Notes: generated from the letters alone by a model not told the origin. 47,276 nucleotides of DNA from Rhodothermales bacterium (GCA_022821845.1 JAJECT010000026.1:1-47276); one strand, 5' to 3'; shown: positions 16,458 to 25,342, counted from the first letter of the stretch. Numbers and translations: made by a program.

Positions 16458-17894
16458 ATGAACAAGGCTTCCGGACCCATGGGCTTGATCAAGCGATTCG
16501 CTTATCCGTTCCTGCCCCGTCGCGCTTCGACGCAAACGTGGATGCTCCTCACGTTCGTCGTGTTCGTGGGGCCTCCCGTCGTCATTACGGGATACTATCT
16601 GGCGTACGAAATGCAGGCGCAAACCCGAGCCATGGCGCAGAGCGCGCTGCTCGGTCACGCCGAACGCATCGCCCACCGCCTCGGGGCGGACGGCGCGGCG
16701 GACGAGCAATACGCCCTCGTCGCCGAAATCGCCGAACTGACGAATCTGCATATCGAGGTTTTTCCAGCGGACCCTGCAAACGCGGGCCGGCCCTCCGGGT
16801 ACGCCCTGGACGAAACCCCCTCGCGGGACGAGCCGGTCCGCTTTCTGGAGCGCGCCGCCCCCAACGGGCAGGCCATGCTGTACGCGCTCTTTTTTTACGA
16901 ACCTGCGGGGCTGATCGTATCCGTGGGAGAACCGGCAGCGTCGCATGCGTCCATGGTGCGACGCACGCGCATAACGCTTTTCGCAAGCCTGGCCCTGATC
17001 TTGTTCCTGGCGCTGGCCGGAAGCTGGGTCGCCACCAAGGAAATCACCACCCCGCTCAAGACGCTGAACCATTCGGCCCGCCGCATTGCGGGAGGCGACC
17101 TGAGCGGGAATATCGAAGTGGATTCCCGCGCCGTCGAGTTTCGCCGCCTTGCCGTGAGCCTGAACCGCATGTCGGCCGGATTTCAGCGACAAATCAACGC
17201 GCTGCAAGGCATGGCGCGACTGCAAAACGAATTCATAGGCAACGTAGGCCATGAAGTGCGCAACCCGACGTTCGCCGTAAGCGGATACCTCGAAGCGCTG
17301 GGCAGCGACGCCCTGCCGCCGGAAAAACGCCGTCGCTACGCCAAAACGGCTCTGAAGAACCTGCACCGGCTCCAGGCGCTGTTCAACGACCTCATCGAAA
17401 TCGCCCGGCTCGAATACCGGGAAGACATTGTCGAGCCCGCGCCCTTCGAATTGTCCGAAATGCTCCGCGAAATCGGCGATACGGTGGAACCGGAGGTGCG
17501 GGAAAAGGGCCTGCATCTGGAAGTGGACAACCCGCCCCAGTGCGTTTACGCCGACCCGAATCGCATTCGACAGGTGCTGACGAATCTGATCGAAAACGCC
17601 ATCGCCTACACGGACGAGGGCGCGGTCCGGTGTCGTTATCGGCGGCGGCTCGACAAGGTGCGCATCGAAGTCATCGATACGGGGCGCGGCATCGAGGAGC
17701 ACCACCTGGACAGGGTATTCGAACGGTTCTATCGCGTGGACCCGGACCGCGCGCGGCAAAGCGGCGGATCGGGGCTGGGGCTCAGCATCGCCCATCAGAT
17801 TCTGCGGGCGCACAACGAACCTATCCGGGTGGAAAGCACCTTCGGACGCGGCTCCCGGTTCTGGTTCGAATTGCCCCTTGCCCCTCCTGCGTAG
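16458..17894 (+). CDS. Membrane sensor histidine kinase
   Basis: This 478-residue kinase has TM1 at about 28-49, a periplasmic sensor loop of about 120 residues, TM2 at about 172-192, a HAMP domain (193-245), the H-box FIGNVGHEVRNP with phosphorylated His265, and a HATPase domain with N-box LTNLIENAIAYT, G1 DTGRGIEEHHLDRVFERFYR and G2 GGSGLGLSIAHQI. The H-box has GHEVRNP in place of the more usual SHELRTP, still with the His-Glu pair. It is the likely partner of the preceding regulator. The sensor loop shows no recognised ligand domain. Confidence 0.9.
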   Translation: MNKASGPMGLIKRFAYPFLPRRASTQTWMLLTFVVFVGPPVVITGYYLAYEMQAQTRAMAQSALLGHAERIAHRLGADGAADEQYALVAEIAELTNLHIEVFPADPANAGRPSGYALDETPSRDEPVRFLERAAPNGQAMLYALFFYEPAGLIVSVGEPAASHASMVRRTRITLFASLALILFLALAGSWVATKEITTPLKTLNHSARRIAGGDLSGNIEVDSRAVEFRRLAVSLNRMSAGFQRQINALQGMARLQNEFIGNVGHEVRNPTFAVSGYLEALGSDALPPEKRRRYAKTALKNLHRLQALFNDLIEIARLEYREDIVEPAPFELSEMLREIGDTVEPEVREKGLHLEVDNPPQCVYADPNRIRQVLTNLIENAIAYTDEGAVRCRYRRRLDKVRIEVIDTGRGIEEHHLDRVFERFYRVDPDRARQSGGSGLGLSIAHQILRAHNEPIRVESTFGRGSRFWFELPLAPPA

Positions 17895-17920
17895 CCCGGT
17901 TTTCTGGCAATACCGATCGC

Positions 17921-17944
17921 TTGTTCGTATTTTCAGGTATACGG
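17921..17944 (+). promoter_or_regulatory. Candidate promoter motif upstream of E1 gene
   Basis: TTGTTCGTATTTTCAGG lies about 82 nt before the E1 ATG. The 13-mer GTTCGTATTTTCA recurs at 43083-43095 upstream of infA. It resembles the other CGTATWTT sites in the window and could hold a TAnnTT-type -7 element. Function is inferred only from recurrence and position. Confidence 0.3.
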
Positions 17945-18008
17945 CGCTAAAGAGAACAGGTTACAGAACGGATTAGCGCATGGGCTATCGCGCGCTCCGG
18001 TGGCGAAT

Positions 18009-20156
18009 ATGAAGAATCAATCCCTGAAAAAAACATCATCGGATCGCAACGCGCTGCTCCGCGCCGGGGCTAACCAGGGCAATGGACATGCTTCCGAAGC
18101 GGCCATGTCCGGCATAACCTATGCCGAGGACTTGCACCCGGACGCGCTCGCCGCCAGCGATTTCGACGGGCAAGCGCTCCGCGACGCGTACCGGACGATG
18201 CTGCTGGCCAGGCGGCTCGACGAAAAAATGCTGACCTTGCTCAAGCAGGGCAAGGGATTTTTTCACACGGGATGCGCCGGACACGAAGCCGCGCAGGCGG
18301 CCGTCGGCATGTACGCGCGGCCGGGCCACGACTGGTTCTGCATGTACTACCGGGACCTGTGCCTCTCCCTTTCGCTGGGCATGACGACGCGAGACACGCT
18401 GCTTGCCCATCTCGCCAAAGCCGACGATCCGAGTTCCGGCGGACGGCAAATGTCCCAGCACTACGGCATGCGGGAACGCAATATTTTCGCGGGATCGTCT
18501 TCCGTGGGGTCGCAGTTCCTGCCTGCGCTGGGCATCGCCATGGCCGTGCAGCGGCGGGGCGAAGATGCGTTCGTGTACGTATCCGCCGGGGAAGGCGCCA
18601 CATCCCAGGGCACGTTTCACGAAGCGCTGAACTGGGCCACGCGCATCAAGGCTCCCCTCCTCTTCTTTATCGAGGACAACAAATTCGCTATTTCGGTGCC
18701 CGTAGAGGACCAGATCGCCGGGGGCACCCCGTACAAACTGGCGGCGGGATACGAAGGGCTCAAGCGCATCCGGGTGGACGGCACGAATTTCTTCGAGACG
18801 GCGGCGGCGGCCAGGCAAGCTATCGAATACATTCGGGCGGGCGAAGGGCCCGTATGCCTCGTGGCGGACGTGGTGCGCCTGTTCCCGCATTCCTCCTCGG
18901 ATAACCACGCCAAATACCGCTCTTCCGAAGAATTGTCGGAAGCCCAGGAAGTCGATCCGCTCCTGTTAATGGAGATGACGCTATTCGAAGAAGGGGTCAT
19001 GGACGCGCATTCGGTGGAGCAAACGGAGCAGGAAATTCGCAAGGAAATCGAGGAAGCTGCGGCGTGGGCGCTGGAGCAACCCGACCCGACGCCGGAAAGC
19101 GCGACCCGCCATGTCTGGTTCGAAGGCGACCTGGGCCTTGCGTACGAAGCGTCGGAGCCGGCCGGCGAACCCGTGGTGATGGTGGATGCCGTGAACAAGG
19201 CGCTGAAAGAAGAGATGGCGCGCAACGAACAGGTCATCGTCTACGGCGAAGACGTCGCCGGCGAGAAAGGCGGCGTCTTCAAGGCCACGCGGGACCTGAC
19301 GGATTTGTTCGGGGAGGATCGCTGCTTCAACTCGCCGCTGGCGGAAGCCTCTGTGGTGGGCACCGCCGTAGGATTGGCCGCCGCCGGCTACAAGCCCGTG
19401 GTGGAAATACAGTTCGCCGATTATATCTGGCCCGCGATGCAGCACCTGCGCAACCAGGTGGCCCCGCTGCGCTACCGCTCCAACGACAAATGGAGCTGCC
19501 CCATGGTGATTCGCGTGCCATGCGGAGGGTACATCCACGGGGGCCTGTGCCATTCCCAAAACATCGAGGCGATGTTTGCGCACTGCCCGGGCCTCAAGGT
19601 GGCCATGCCCTCCATTGCCTCCGACGCCAAAAGCCTGTTGAAAACGGCCATCCGCAGCGAGGACCCTGTGCTGTTTCTCGAACACAAGGCGCTGTACCGC
19701 CTTGCCGCCGCGCGGACGCCCGTAGCGGACCAGGACGGCTACCTGCCTTTCGGCAAGGCCCGCATCGCGCGCGCAGGAAGCGACCTGACCATCGTTACCT
19801 GGGGCATGATCGTCCACAAGGCCGCGCACGTGGCAAACCGGCTGGAGCGCGAGGACGGCGTCTCTACGGAAATCATCGATATCCGCACGATGCTGCCGCT
19901 GGATATGGAAACGATCCTTGCTTCGGTGCGCAAAACGAACCGCGTCCTCGTCGCCTACGAGGACCATGAATTCATGGGTTTCGGGGCGGAAATCGCGGCG
20001 GGGATTGCGGACGCCGCCTTTGCGTCGCTGGATGCGCCCGTGCGGCGCGTGGCGGGCGCCTTCACCTACATTCCGTTTGCAGGCCCGCTGGAAAAAGCCG
20101 TCCTCCCCCAGGACGAGGACATCTACGCCGCCGCCATGGGCTTGCTGGGGTATTAG
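18009..20156 (+). CDS. 2-oxoacid dehydrogenase E1, fused alpha-beta subunits
   Basis: This 715-residue enzyme should catalyse the thiamine diphosphate-dependent decarboxylation step of a pyruvate or branched-chain 2-oxoacid dehydrogenase complex. The N-terminal alpha-like half (about 50-370) has FHTGCAGHEAAQ, YYRDLCLSLSLGM and the ThDP motif GEGATSQGTFHEALNWA followed by FFIEDNKFAIS. The C-terminal beta-like half (about 385-715) has MVDAVNKALKEEMARN, YGEDVAGEKGGVFKAT, NSPLAEASVVGTAVG and VEIQFADYIWPA. Single-chain fusion is common in Bacteroidota. The ATG at 18009 has GGTGG just upstream and is preferred; a GTG at 18000 would add three residues. No E2/E3 genes are nearby. Branched-chain substrate is likelier than pyruvate but unproven. 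Confidence 0.88.
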   Translation: MKNQSLKKTSSDRNALLRAGANQGNGHASEAAMSGITYAEDLHPDALAASDFDGQALRDAYRTMLLARRLDEKMLTLLKQGKGFFHTGCAGHEAAQAAVGMYARPGHDWFCMYYRDLCLSLSLGMTTRDTLLAHLAKADDPSSGGRQMSQHYGMRERNIFAGSSSVGSQFLPALGIAMAVQRRGEDAFVYVSAGEGATSQGTFHEALNWATRIKAPLLFFIEDNKFAISVPVEDQIAGGTPYKLAAGYEGLKRIRVDGTNFFETAAAARQAIEYIRAGEGPVCLVADVVRLFPHSSSDNHAKYRSSEELSEAQEVDPLLLMEMTLFEEGVMDAHSVEQTEQEIRKEIEEAAAWALEQPDPTPESATRHVWFEGDLGLAYEASEPAGEPVVMVDAVNKALKEEMARNEQVIVYGEDVAGEKGGVFKATRDLTDLFGEDRCFNSPLAEASVVGTAVGLAAAGYKPVVEIQFADYIWPAMQHLRNQVAPLRYRSNDKWSCPMVIRVPCGGYIHGGLCHSQNIEAMFAHCPGLKVAMPSIASDAKSLLKTAIRSEDPVLFLEHKALYRLAAARTPVADQDGYLPFGKARIARAGSDLTIVTWGMIVHKAAHVANRLEREDGVSTEIIDIRTMLPLDMETILASVRKTNRVLVAYEDHEFMGFGAEIAAGIADAAFASLDAPVRRVAGAFTYIPFAGPLEKAVLPQDEDIYAAAMGLLGY

Positions 20157-20193
20157 GGGGATTGTTGCAAGGACAAAGGGGGCTTGGCATTGA

Positions 20194-20697
20194 CTAATAA
20201 AGGTCGAACTTTATGCCTACCCTTAATTCAGGAAAAACATAGGGATCCTGAAATCCAAACCATGTTAGATCCGGTTCTAAAAAAAGAATCAGTTTATTCG
20301 GGTTATGCCAGTCAAACGTATACACTTCGAACGTCAGACCAAATGAAATGACGGCGGACGAATCAATACCTCCATACCCTATGTAAGGGCTCCATCTACG
20401 ATTGTAAAAATTATAAAATATGGAATAAAAAAGTTCAAAATCGGTAATTATCTGAAATGATTTATAGCGTATGCTCATTCCAAATGGAACAGGAATACCA
20501 TGCGCGTATTTCAGGGCGGAAAAATAGGTTCCTATTTCTATGTATTTTTGATTTTCGATAATATTTTCCTGACTTGAAGAAGCGTACGTATCTTCTTGCG
20601 CCTGGGCTGTATCAATGGAGCAAGGTGTAATTATAAATGCCAACAGCAGTATGCCGTAGCATATCTTGAAGAAGCGTGCGATCAGGAAGTCATACAT
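20194..20697 (-). CDS. Small exported outer-membrane-type protein, AT-rich gene
   Basis: I do not recognise a family. The 167-residue product has a signal peptide (MYDFLIARFFKICYGILLLAFI, cleavage near AQAQ at about 35). The rest alternates aromatic and polar residues (FYSIFYNFYNRRWSPYIGYG, LILFLEPDLTWFGF) and ends in a C-terminal aromatic (VGIKFDLY), as expected of a small beta-barrel. The ATG at 20695-20697 opens the signal peptide; a longer reading to 20793 would overlap the upstream gene. Base composition is clearly more AT-rich than the E1 and metB-type neighbours, and it converges on E1 with a 37-nt gap. It follows a similar gene by 47 nt, so the two look like one transcription unit. 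Confidence 0.65.
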   Translation of the reverse strand: MYDFLIARFFKICYGILLLAFIITPCSIDTAQAQEDTYASSSQENIIENQKYIEIGTYFSALKYAHGIPVPFGMSIRYKSFQIITDFELFYSIFYNFYNRRWSPYIGYGGIDSSAVISFGLTFEVYTFDWHNPNKLILFLEPDLTWFGFQDPYVFPELRVGIKFDLY

Positions 20698-20744
20698 GGC
20701 AGGGCGGGCGGTTGTGAAAGGGAGGATACAGGCAATAGGCATGC

Positions 20745-21440
20745 CTAAAACGGAAAATGAATTCCCCAGAATTTTATATCGCCTCCGGTACAAATGAAAT
20801 CTTTGTATTTACAAGGCGTGAAATATACTTCTATTTCATGAGACCATATGAGGCCCAATAGATTATACTCTACGCCAAGCCCGGAAGAAATGCCCAACCA
20901 GATTGATTTTCCGTTCGGGCGATCGGTTTTAAGCTCGACGCTCATTTCCGTTCCTTCGACGCATTGAGGAGACAAAGCAGCGCTTTGTATAGAATATTCG
21001 CCACAAAAATATCTTGTAAAATTAAATTTTTTGTTCCAGTGCCAAAAAACAGGTCCCCCATATACATACATATTTTTCCCATAATGATTATAACGCACAG
21101 TAAATCTAAGTATATTTTCGTTTTGATCGTCTGCCCAAGCAATATTTGTTTCATAAGCATCATATCGCACATTAAAAAATAAAATGGGATAGGGCATATT
21201 ATCATCTTCTGGTGAAAAAATCTCATCTTGTGACAAAAATGTATTACCAATACCATCATTCACAAATCGTGAAGAAAAATTAAAGCCGAATCGGTTTTTG
21301 ATAACAGGTTCTTGCTCAATTTTATTCATCGTATCCTGAGCGGTAGCCGAATCCGTAAACAACATAACATCAACAATTCCAATCAGGCAATAAAGCAAAG
21401 TCCAACCGGAGAACACGGAAATATGTTTTCTGAAAAGCAT
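20745..21440 (-). CDS. Exported outer-membrane-type protein, AT-rich gene
   Basis: No family is recognised. The 231-residue protein has a signal peptide (MLFRKHISVFSGWTLLYCLI..., cleavage near SATAQ at about 35). A beta-rich body follows, with many aromatics (RFGFNFSSRFVND, MYVYGGPVFWHW, SIWLGISSGLGVEYNLLG) and a terminal Phe (GIHFPF), pointing to an outer-membrane barrel of 8-10 strands. Two Cys pairs (CGEYS..QC and PCKYKDFIC) may form disulfides. The gene is strongly AT-rich, unlike the flanks. Its leader (21441-21510) has a small hairpin, CTGGAG at 21483-21488 pairing with CTCCAG at 21501-21506. Function unknown. Confidence 0.65.
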   Translation of the reverse strand: MLFRKHISVFSGWTLLYCLIGIVDVMLFTDSATAQDTMNKIEQEPVIKNRFGFNFSSRFVNDGIGNTFLSQDEIFSPEDDNMPYPILFFNVRYDAYETNIAWADDQNENILRFTVRYNHYGKNMYVYGGPVFWHWNKKFNFTRYFCGEYSIQSAALSPQCVEGTEMSVELKTDRPNGKSIWLGISSGLGVEYNLLGLIWSHEIEVYFTPCKYKDFICTGGDIKFWGIHFPF

Positions 21441-21569
21441 GGTAATCTAAATTTACTTGAGAAAAAGCATACGGCCCGTGTCCTGGAGATCGCCCGACAC
21501 CTCCAGCATACATAACAATTTATTCAAAAGCAAACCGTAAACCAAAAAAAACCTGACGTCAAAAACGCA

Positions 21570-21675
21570 AAATCTGGTCGCCGCCTGGCCCCTGCACAAA
21601 CACACCTAATATTTTTAGGCGCGCATTTTGCGCCCCTTAAAAATTAAGGCGGGGCATAAATAGCCGATAGAAATT
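21570..21675. repeat. Dispersed hairpin element, copy 2
   Basis: This copy aligns with 594-700 over its whole length. The hairpin core is 21605-21649 (CCTAATATTTTTAGG with CCTTAAAAATTAAGG) and has paired changes relative to copy 1 in the stem. It sits about 57 nt downstream of the stop of the cystathionine gamma-synthase-type gene (minus strand), in the same relation to a minus-strand gene end as copy 1. The 290-bp gap 21441-21730 otherwise holds the leader hairpin of the outer-membrane gene, a T-rich stretch near 21540-21560 and the tRNA-like fragment. Confidence 0.7.
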
Positions 21676-21696
21676 GCCCGCGGCCTGCCTGAAATC

Positions 21697-21713
21697 AGGG
21701 ATTCGAACCCTCC
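21697..21713 (-). other. tRNA T-arm-like fragment
   Basis: On the minus strand this reads GGAGGGTTCGAATCCCT: a four-pair stem closing the seven-base loop TTCGAAT, exactly the T-arm of a tRNA. No acceptor stem, anticodon arm or CCA is found around it, since the sequence on its 5' side is the metB-type gene end. It may be a remnant of a tRNA-targeted insertion or a chance match. Confidence 0.35.
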
Positions 21714-21730
21714 AGCCTCAGATCGGGCGG

Positions 21731-22900
21731 CTACGCGGCGGCCAGCGCAGTCTCCAGATCGTGGATCAGGTCGGCTTCGTCCTCCACGCCTACCGAAAGC
21801 CGCATCAGCGAATCGGTGATTCCGACGTCTTCCCGCTCTTCCCGAGACAGAAACGCGTGCGTCATGGTGGCCGGGTGTTCGATAAGGCTTTCCACGCCGC
21901 CAAGGCTTTCCGCCAGCGAAACGATGCGCAGGTTCGTCATGGCGCGCACGGCGTCCTCCATGCGATCAGTCTTGAGCGAAAACGACACCATCCCCCCGAA
22001 ATCCCGCATTTGCTTGCGGGCCGTCTCGTAGCCGGGATCGTCCGGCAGGCCCGGATAATACACAGGCCCCACTTTCGGATGCTCCCGCAGAAAGGCGGCG
22101 ATAGCCCGGGCGTTCCGGCAATGCCGCTCCATGCGAAGATGCAGCGTCTTGGCGCTCCGCAGCGCCAGAAAACAATCCAGCGGAGCGGGGACGGCCCCCG
22201 AAGCTTTCACCTGAAACCGGAGGCTTTCGGCCCAGGCGTCGTCGTTGGTCAGCACGGCGCCGCCCACCACGTCGGAGTGACCGCCGAGGTACTTGGTCGT
22301 GGAGTGCAGCGACATGTCCGCGCCGAGCGCCAGCGGTTGCTGAAGAAACGGCGAGGCAAAGGTATTGTCCACGGCCACGGCGACCCCCGACGCATGGGCT
22401 ATTTCGCATACGGCGGCGATATCCACGACCCGCAGCAGCGGATTCGTGGGCGTCTCGATCCAGAGCAGTTTCGTTTCCGGGCGCACGGCGGCTTCTACGG
22501 CCTTCAGGTCGGTCATGTCCACGAAACCGAACGTCAGGCCGTAGGGCTCGAACACTTCCCGAAAGAGACGAATGGTGCCGGCGTAAATGTCCGCCATCCC
22601 CAGCACGTGGTCGCCGGGGCACAAACGCTTCAGCATGGCGTCCAGGGCAGCCATGCCCGAAGCAAAGCAAATGCCGTGCGAAGCGCCTTCCATCGCGGCA
22701 AGGTTTTCTTCCAGCGCCGTGCGCGTCGGGTTCGATACGCGCGCATATTCGTATCCCCGGTGCGCCGCCGGGGCCTCCTGCACGAAGGTCGAGGTCTGGT
22801 ACACGGGCGTCATGATCGCGCCCGTTACGGGGTCCGGCGTTTGTCCGGCATGCACGGCCAGCGTGCCAAAGCCCCCGGACGGTCGAATGTCTTTCGCCAT
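21731..22900 (-). CDS. Cystathionine gamma-synthase / methionine gamma-lyase-type PLP enzyme
   Basis: This 389-residue fold-type I PLP enzyme belongs to the Cys/Met metabolism family. It shows QTSTFVQEAP, the phosphate-binding YEYARVSNPTR (50-60), CFASGMAA, the PLP aspartate in VAVDNTFASP (Asp178) and Lys203 in SLHSTTKYLGGHSD. The C-terminal SLGGVESLIEHPATMTH is typical of cystathionine synthases and lyases. MetB (cystathionine from O-acyl-homoserine) is most likely, but a gamma-lyase role cannot be separated by sequence reading. It is downstream of a TPR gene whose terminator lies at 22928-22970, so it is probably transcribed on its own. Confidence 0.88.
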   Translation of the reverse strand: MAKDIRPSGGFGTLAVHAGQTPDPVTGAIMTPVYQTSTFVQEAPAAHRGYEYARVSNPTRTALEENLAAMEGASHGICFASGMAALDAMLKRLCPGDHVLGMADIYAGTIRLFREVFEPYGLTFGFVDMTDLKAVEAAVRPETKLLWIETPTNPLLRVVDIAAVCEIAHASGVAVAVDNTFASPFLQQPLALGADMSLHSTTKYLGGHSDVVGGAVLTNDDAWAESLRFQVKASGAVPAPLDCFLALRSAKTLHLRMERHCRNARAIAAFLREHPKVGPVYYPGLPDDPGYETARKQMRDFGGMVSFSLKTDRMEDAVRAMTNLRIVSLAESLGGVESLIEHPATMTHAFLSREEREDVGITDSLMRLSVGVEDEADLIHDLETALAAA

Positions 22901-22927
22901 AACGGTATTACTGCAAAAAGGTATTAC

Positions 22928-22970
22928 AAAAGCAAGAACCCGAACCTGATGAAACTCAGGTTCGGGCTCC
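22928..22970 (-). terminator. Rho-independent terminator after the TPR lipoprotein gene
   Basis: A perfect 11-bp stem (CCCGAACCTGA at 22939-22949 with TCAGGTTCGGG at 22956-22966, loop of six) lies 30 nt after the TPR stop. On the minus strand the hairpin is followed by TTCTTGCTTTTG. It would end the TPR transcript just before the metB-type gene. Confidence 0.7.
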
Positions 22971-22996
22971 GTACGTTTCGGGAAAATGCGGATAGG

Positions 22997-24202
22997 TCAG
23001 TTGCCGTAGCCTGCACAGTCGGCCACCGCTTCCACCCTATCCATCTGGTTCGTTTGCACATACGCGGTGTAGAGCGCCTGGCAAATAGCCGTCGGGTCGT
23101 CGCCGTTCGCGTCAATGAGGCCCCGGGCCTGATTGAGCGGCGCAAGCGCCTCTTCGAACAAGCCGCGCCGCTCCTCGGCCAGCACATCCATTTCCGCCTC
23201 GCGCGAAGCGATTTCGTCGGCTTCCAGATCGGATCGTTCTTCGCGCAACGCATCGTCCATGGCGCTGATCCGGTCGTTCAGCGCGACCGCCTTGTTGATG
23301 TAGGCCGCCCCAAGGTTAAAATGCGCGTTCGCATAATCGGGACCGGCCTCTGCGGCGCGGCCCAGATAATGAATCGCCTCGTCGAATTGCTCCGCTTCGA
23401 GCAGCAGCGACCCGTAATTGTACAAGAGCGTCTCGTTATTCGGGTCTTGCTGCACCGCCGCCTCGTATTCCGCCATCGCCTGTTCGGCCTGGCCCGTCTG
23501 CACATACAGGTTCAGCAGCTGGGATTGAATATCGGCGTCCTCGGGGTACAATTCCGCCGCCAGGCCGAACACTTCCATCGCCTTTTCCTGGTTTTCGCGA
23601 CGATTGTAGATATCCCCAAGGAAAAGGAGCGTGTTTTTCTGCGTATCGCCTTTCTCGATGGCCATTTCGAGCGGCGCGATCGCGTCGTCCTCCATGCCGC
23701 CGTTCAGGAAGGCGAACGCCTGGTTCACATAGGGGCCGGAGGAATCGGGCCGGATTTCCGCCGCCAGGCCGAAATACGCCGCCGCCACGGGGAATTCGTC
23801 GGAATTGTCCGAGCCGCGGTTGAACGCCTGGACGCCCTTGCGAAACACGTCGGCGTACGCCATGGTGAGCGCGTTGGAAACCGAATTGCCCAAGCCGGGA
23901 TCGGCGGCCAGCGCCGCATCGTACGCCTCGAGCATTTCATGAATCACGCCCATGTACTCGTCCGCGTCGGGCACCTCCGCCGACTGCGCCTGAAGCACCT
24001 GGCCCTTCAATTCATAGGCTTCCGCATTGGCGGGATCGCGCGCAAGCGCTTCGGCGATGTTCTCGAGCGCCCGGTCGTAGTCCTTGTTGCGCAAGTCCAG
24101 TTTGGCGCCCTCTACGTTCGGGTCGCTGGAGCATCCGGGCGCCATCCACAGGAAAACGCCGAGAATGCAGGTAAGAAGGACAGCTGTGTGTGTTCTTTGC
24201 AT
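22997..24202 (-). CDS. TPR-repeat lipoprotein
   Basis: This 401-residue protein starts with a lipoprotein signal (MQRTHTAVLLTCILGVFLWMAPGC, lipobox Cys24). It then has about seven tetratricopeptide repeats (LDLRNKDYDRALENIAEALARDP, LGDIYNRRENQEKAMEVFGLAAELYP, LYVQTGQAEQAMAEYEAAVQQDP, YANAHFNLGAAYINKAVALND). A coiled, acidic stretch follows at about 310-345. It is presumably a periplasmic or outer-membrane-facing scaffold; partners are unknown. The ATG at 24200-24202 is chosen for the lipoprotein signal; a start at 24250 would precede it with a charged tail. It is divergent from the nucleoside hydrolase across 101 bp. Confidence 0.85.
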   Translation of the reverse strand: MQRTHTAVLLTCILGVFLWMAPGCSSDPNVEGAKLDLRNKDYDRALENIAEALARDPANAEAYELKGQVLQAQSAEVPDADEYMGVIHEMLEAYDAALAADPGLGNSVSNALTMAYADVFRKGVQAFNRGSDNSDEFPVAAAYFGLAAEIRPDSSGPYVNQAFAFLNGGMEDDAIAPLEMAIEKGDTQKNTLLFLGDIYNRRENQEKAMEVFGLAAELYPEDADIQSQLLNLYVQTGQAEQAMAEYEAAVQQDPNNETLLYNYGSLLLEAEQFDEAIHYLGRAAEAGPDYANAHFNLGAAYINKAVALNDRISAMDDALREERSDLEADEIASREAEMDVLAEERRGLFEEALAPLNQARGLIDANGDDPTAICQALYTAYVQTNQMDRVEAVADCAGYGN

Positions 24203-24303
24203 GGCACCGTACAGTCGGTTCGAAACGCTGGTTTTGGGCAAGTACGACATGGAACGTGAAATGTACGATCTTTATTGACTTCATACAAACCTTTTTCCGC
24301 GAA

Positions 24304-25263
24304 ATGCCCGATCCCAAACCCGTTCTTATAGATACCGATCCCGGCCTGGACGATCTGCTTGCCCTCGTACTAGCGCTCCGCTCGGACGCGCTGGACGTAC
24401 GCGCCGTCAGCGTCGTGGCCGGTAATGTTTCCGTAGACGCCTGCGCGGCGAACGCCCTGCGCATACTCGAAGCGATGGATATCGACCCGCCGCCGGTGTT
24501 CAGGGGATGCGCCGAATCGCTTGCGCCGCCGGTGCGGCGAGCCGGGCATGTGCACGGGGCGGACGGCCTGGGCGGCGTGGCGCACGCCTGGCCGGTGCGG
24601 CGTTTGCGCGTCGAAGAAACCCATGCCGCCGACGCGATCCCGGCTTTGGCCCGGCGCCATGCGGGCGCGCTCACGCTTGTTGCGCTTGGACCGCTAACGA
24701 ACGTGGCCGCGGCGCTGCAACGGGACCCGGAAGGCATGACGAACCTCCGGGAGATCGTCGTGATGGGCGGCTCCGGGGACGGGCGGGGCAACGTAACGCC
24801 GCGGGCCGAATTCAACTTTTACGCGGACCCGCAAGCGGCCCGCATCGTGATCCGGTCTGGCCTGCCCGTAACGCTGGTGGGGCTGAACGTTACGGAACAG
24901 GCGCTGCTCTCCCGCAAGCGATTCCATGGGCGGCTCGCCGCCATGCAGGAAGGGCCGCTGCGCCAGCTCCTCCTGGGCGCCACCGGCCCGTATTTCGATT
25001 TCGCCATGCAGCGGCGCGGGAAGGACGCTTGCCCGTTGCACGATCCGCTTGCCGTGGCCGCCGCGATACAGCCAGATATCGTCCAGACCCGGCCCATGGT
25101 TTGCGACGTGGCGGACGAGGCGGGCGCCACGCGCGGAACGATGACCGCGGAGGCGGCGGAGGACCCCCGGGACCGGGAACCGGACGCGGCCATAGCGCAG
25201 GTGGCCATGGGGGTGGCGGTGGAACCGTTTCTGGACCTGTTCCTGAATACGGTGTGCGGATAG
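24304..25263 (+). CDS. Inosine/uridine-preferring nucleoside hydrolase family
   Basis: This 319-residue enzyme should cleave the N-glycosidic bond of ribonucleosides. The calcium-binding DTDPGLDD sits at 10-17, LTLVALGPLTNVAAAL marks the central active-site strand, EIVVMGGSGDGRGNVTPRAEFNFYADPQAA follows, and CPLHDPLAVAA near residue 245 carries the other metal-site Asp and catalytic His. The ATG at 24304 begins directly before the first strand; a longer frame back to 24190 has no domain and crosses the TPR gene start. It may serve nucleoside salvage. Confidence 0.9.
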   Translation: MPDPKPVLIDTDPGLDDLLALVLALRSDALDVRAVSVVAGNVSVDACAANALRILEAMDIDPPPVFRGCAESLAPPVRRAGHVHGADGLGGVAHAWPVRRLRVEETHAADAIPALARRHAGALTLVALGPLTNVAAALQRDPEGMTNLREIVVMGGSGDGRGNVTPRAEFNFYADPQAARIVIRSGLPVTLVGLNVTEQALLSRKRFHGRLAAMQEGPLRQLLLGATGPYFDFAMQRRGKDACPLHDPLAVAAAIQPDIVQTRPMVCDVADEAGATRGTMTAEAAEDPRDREPDAAIAQVAMGVAVEPFLDLFLNTVCG

Positions 25264-25342
25264 ATTGCGGGCGCAATGGGGCGCGGCCCGGCAAGCGCCC
25301 TTGCCGGCGAACCGGCGGCCCGCCGCGGGCCTCTGCGCCTCG

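Noticed and set aside
9330-17894. Vancomycin-resistance-like cluster (ligase, racemase, two-component pair)
   Set aside because: There is no VanH dehydrogenase or VanX dipeptidase, and the regulator pair is not co-transcribed with ddl. The genes fit ordinary cell wall synthesis.
20157-21730. Complete mobile element or prophage around the AT-rich genes
   Set aside because: No integrase, transposase, terminal inverted repeats or target-site duplications are visible; only composition and the T-arm fragment point to transfer.
21674-24259. A long plus-strand frame of about 860 codons
   Set aside because: It is antisense to the MetB-type and TPR genes, which have clear families; the composition is that of a shadow frame.
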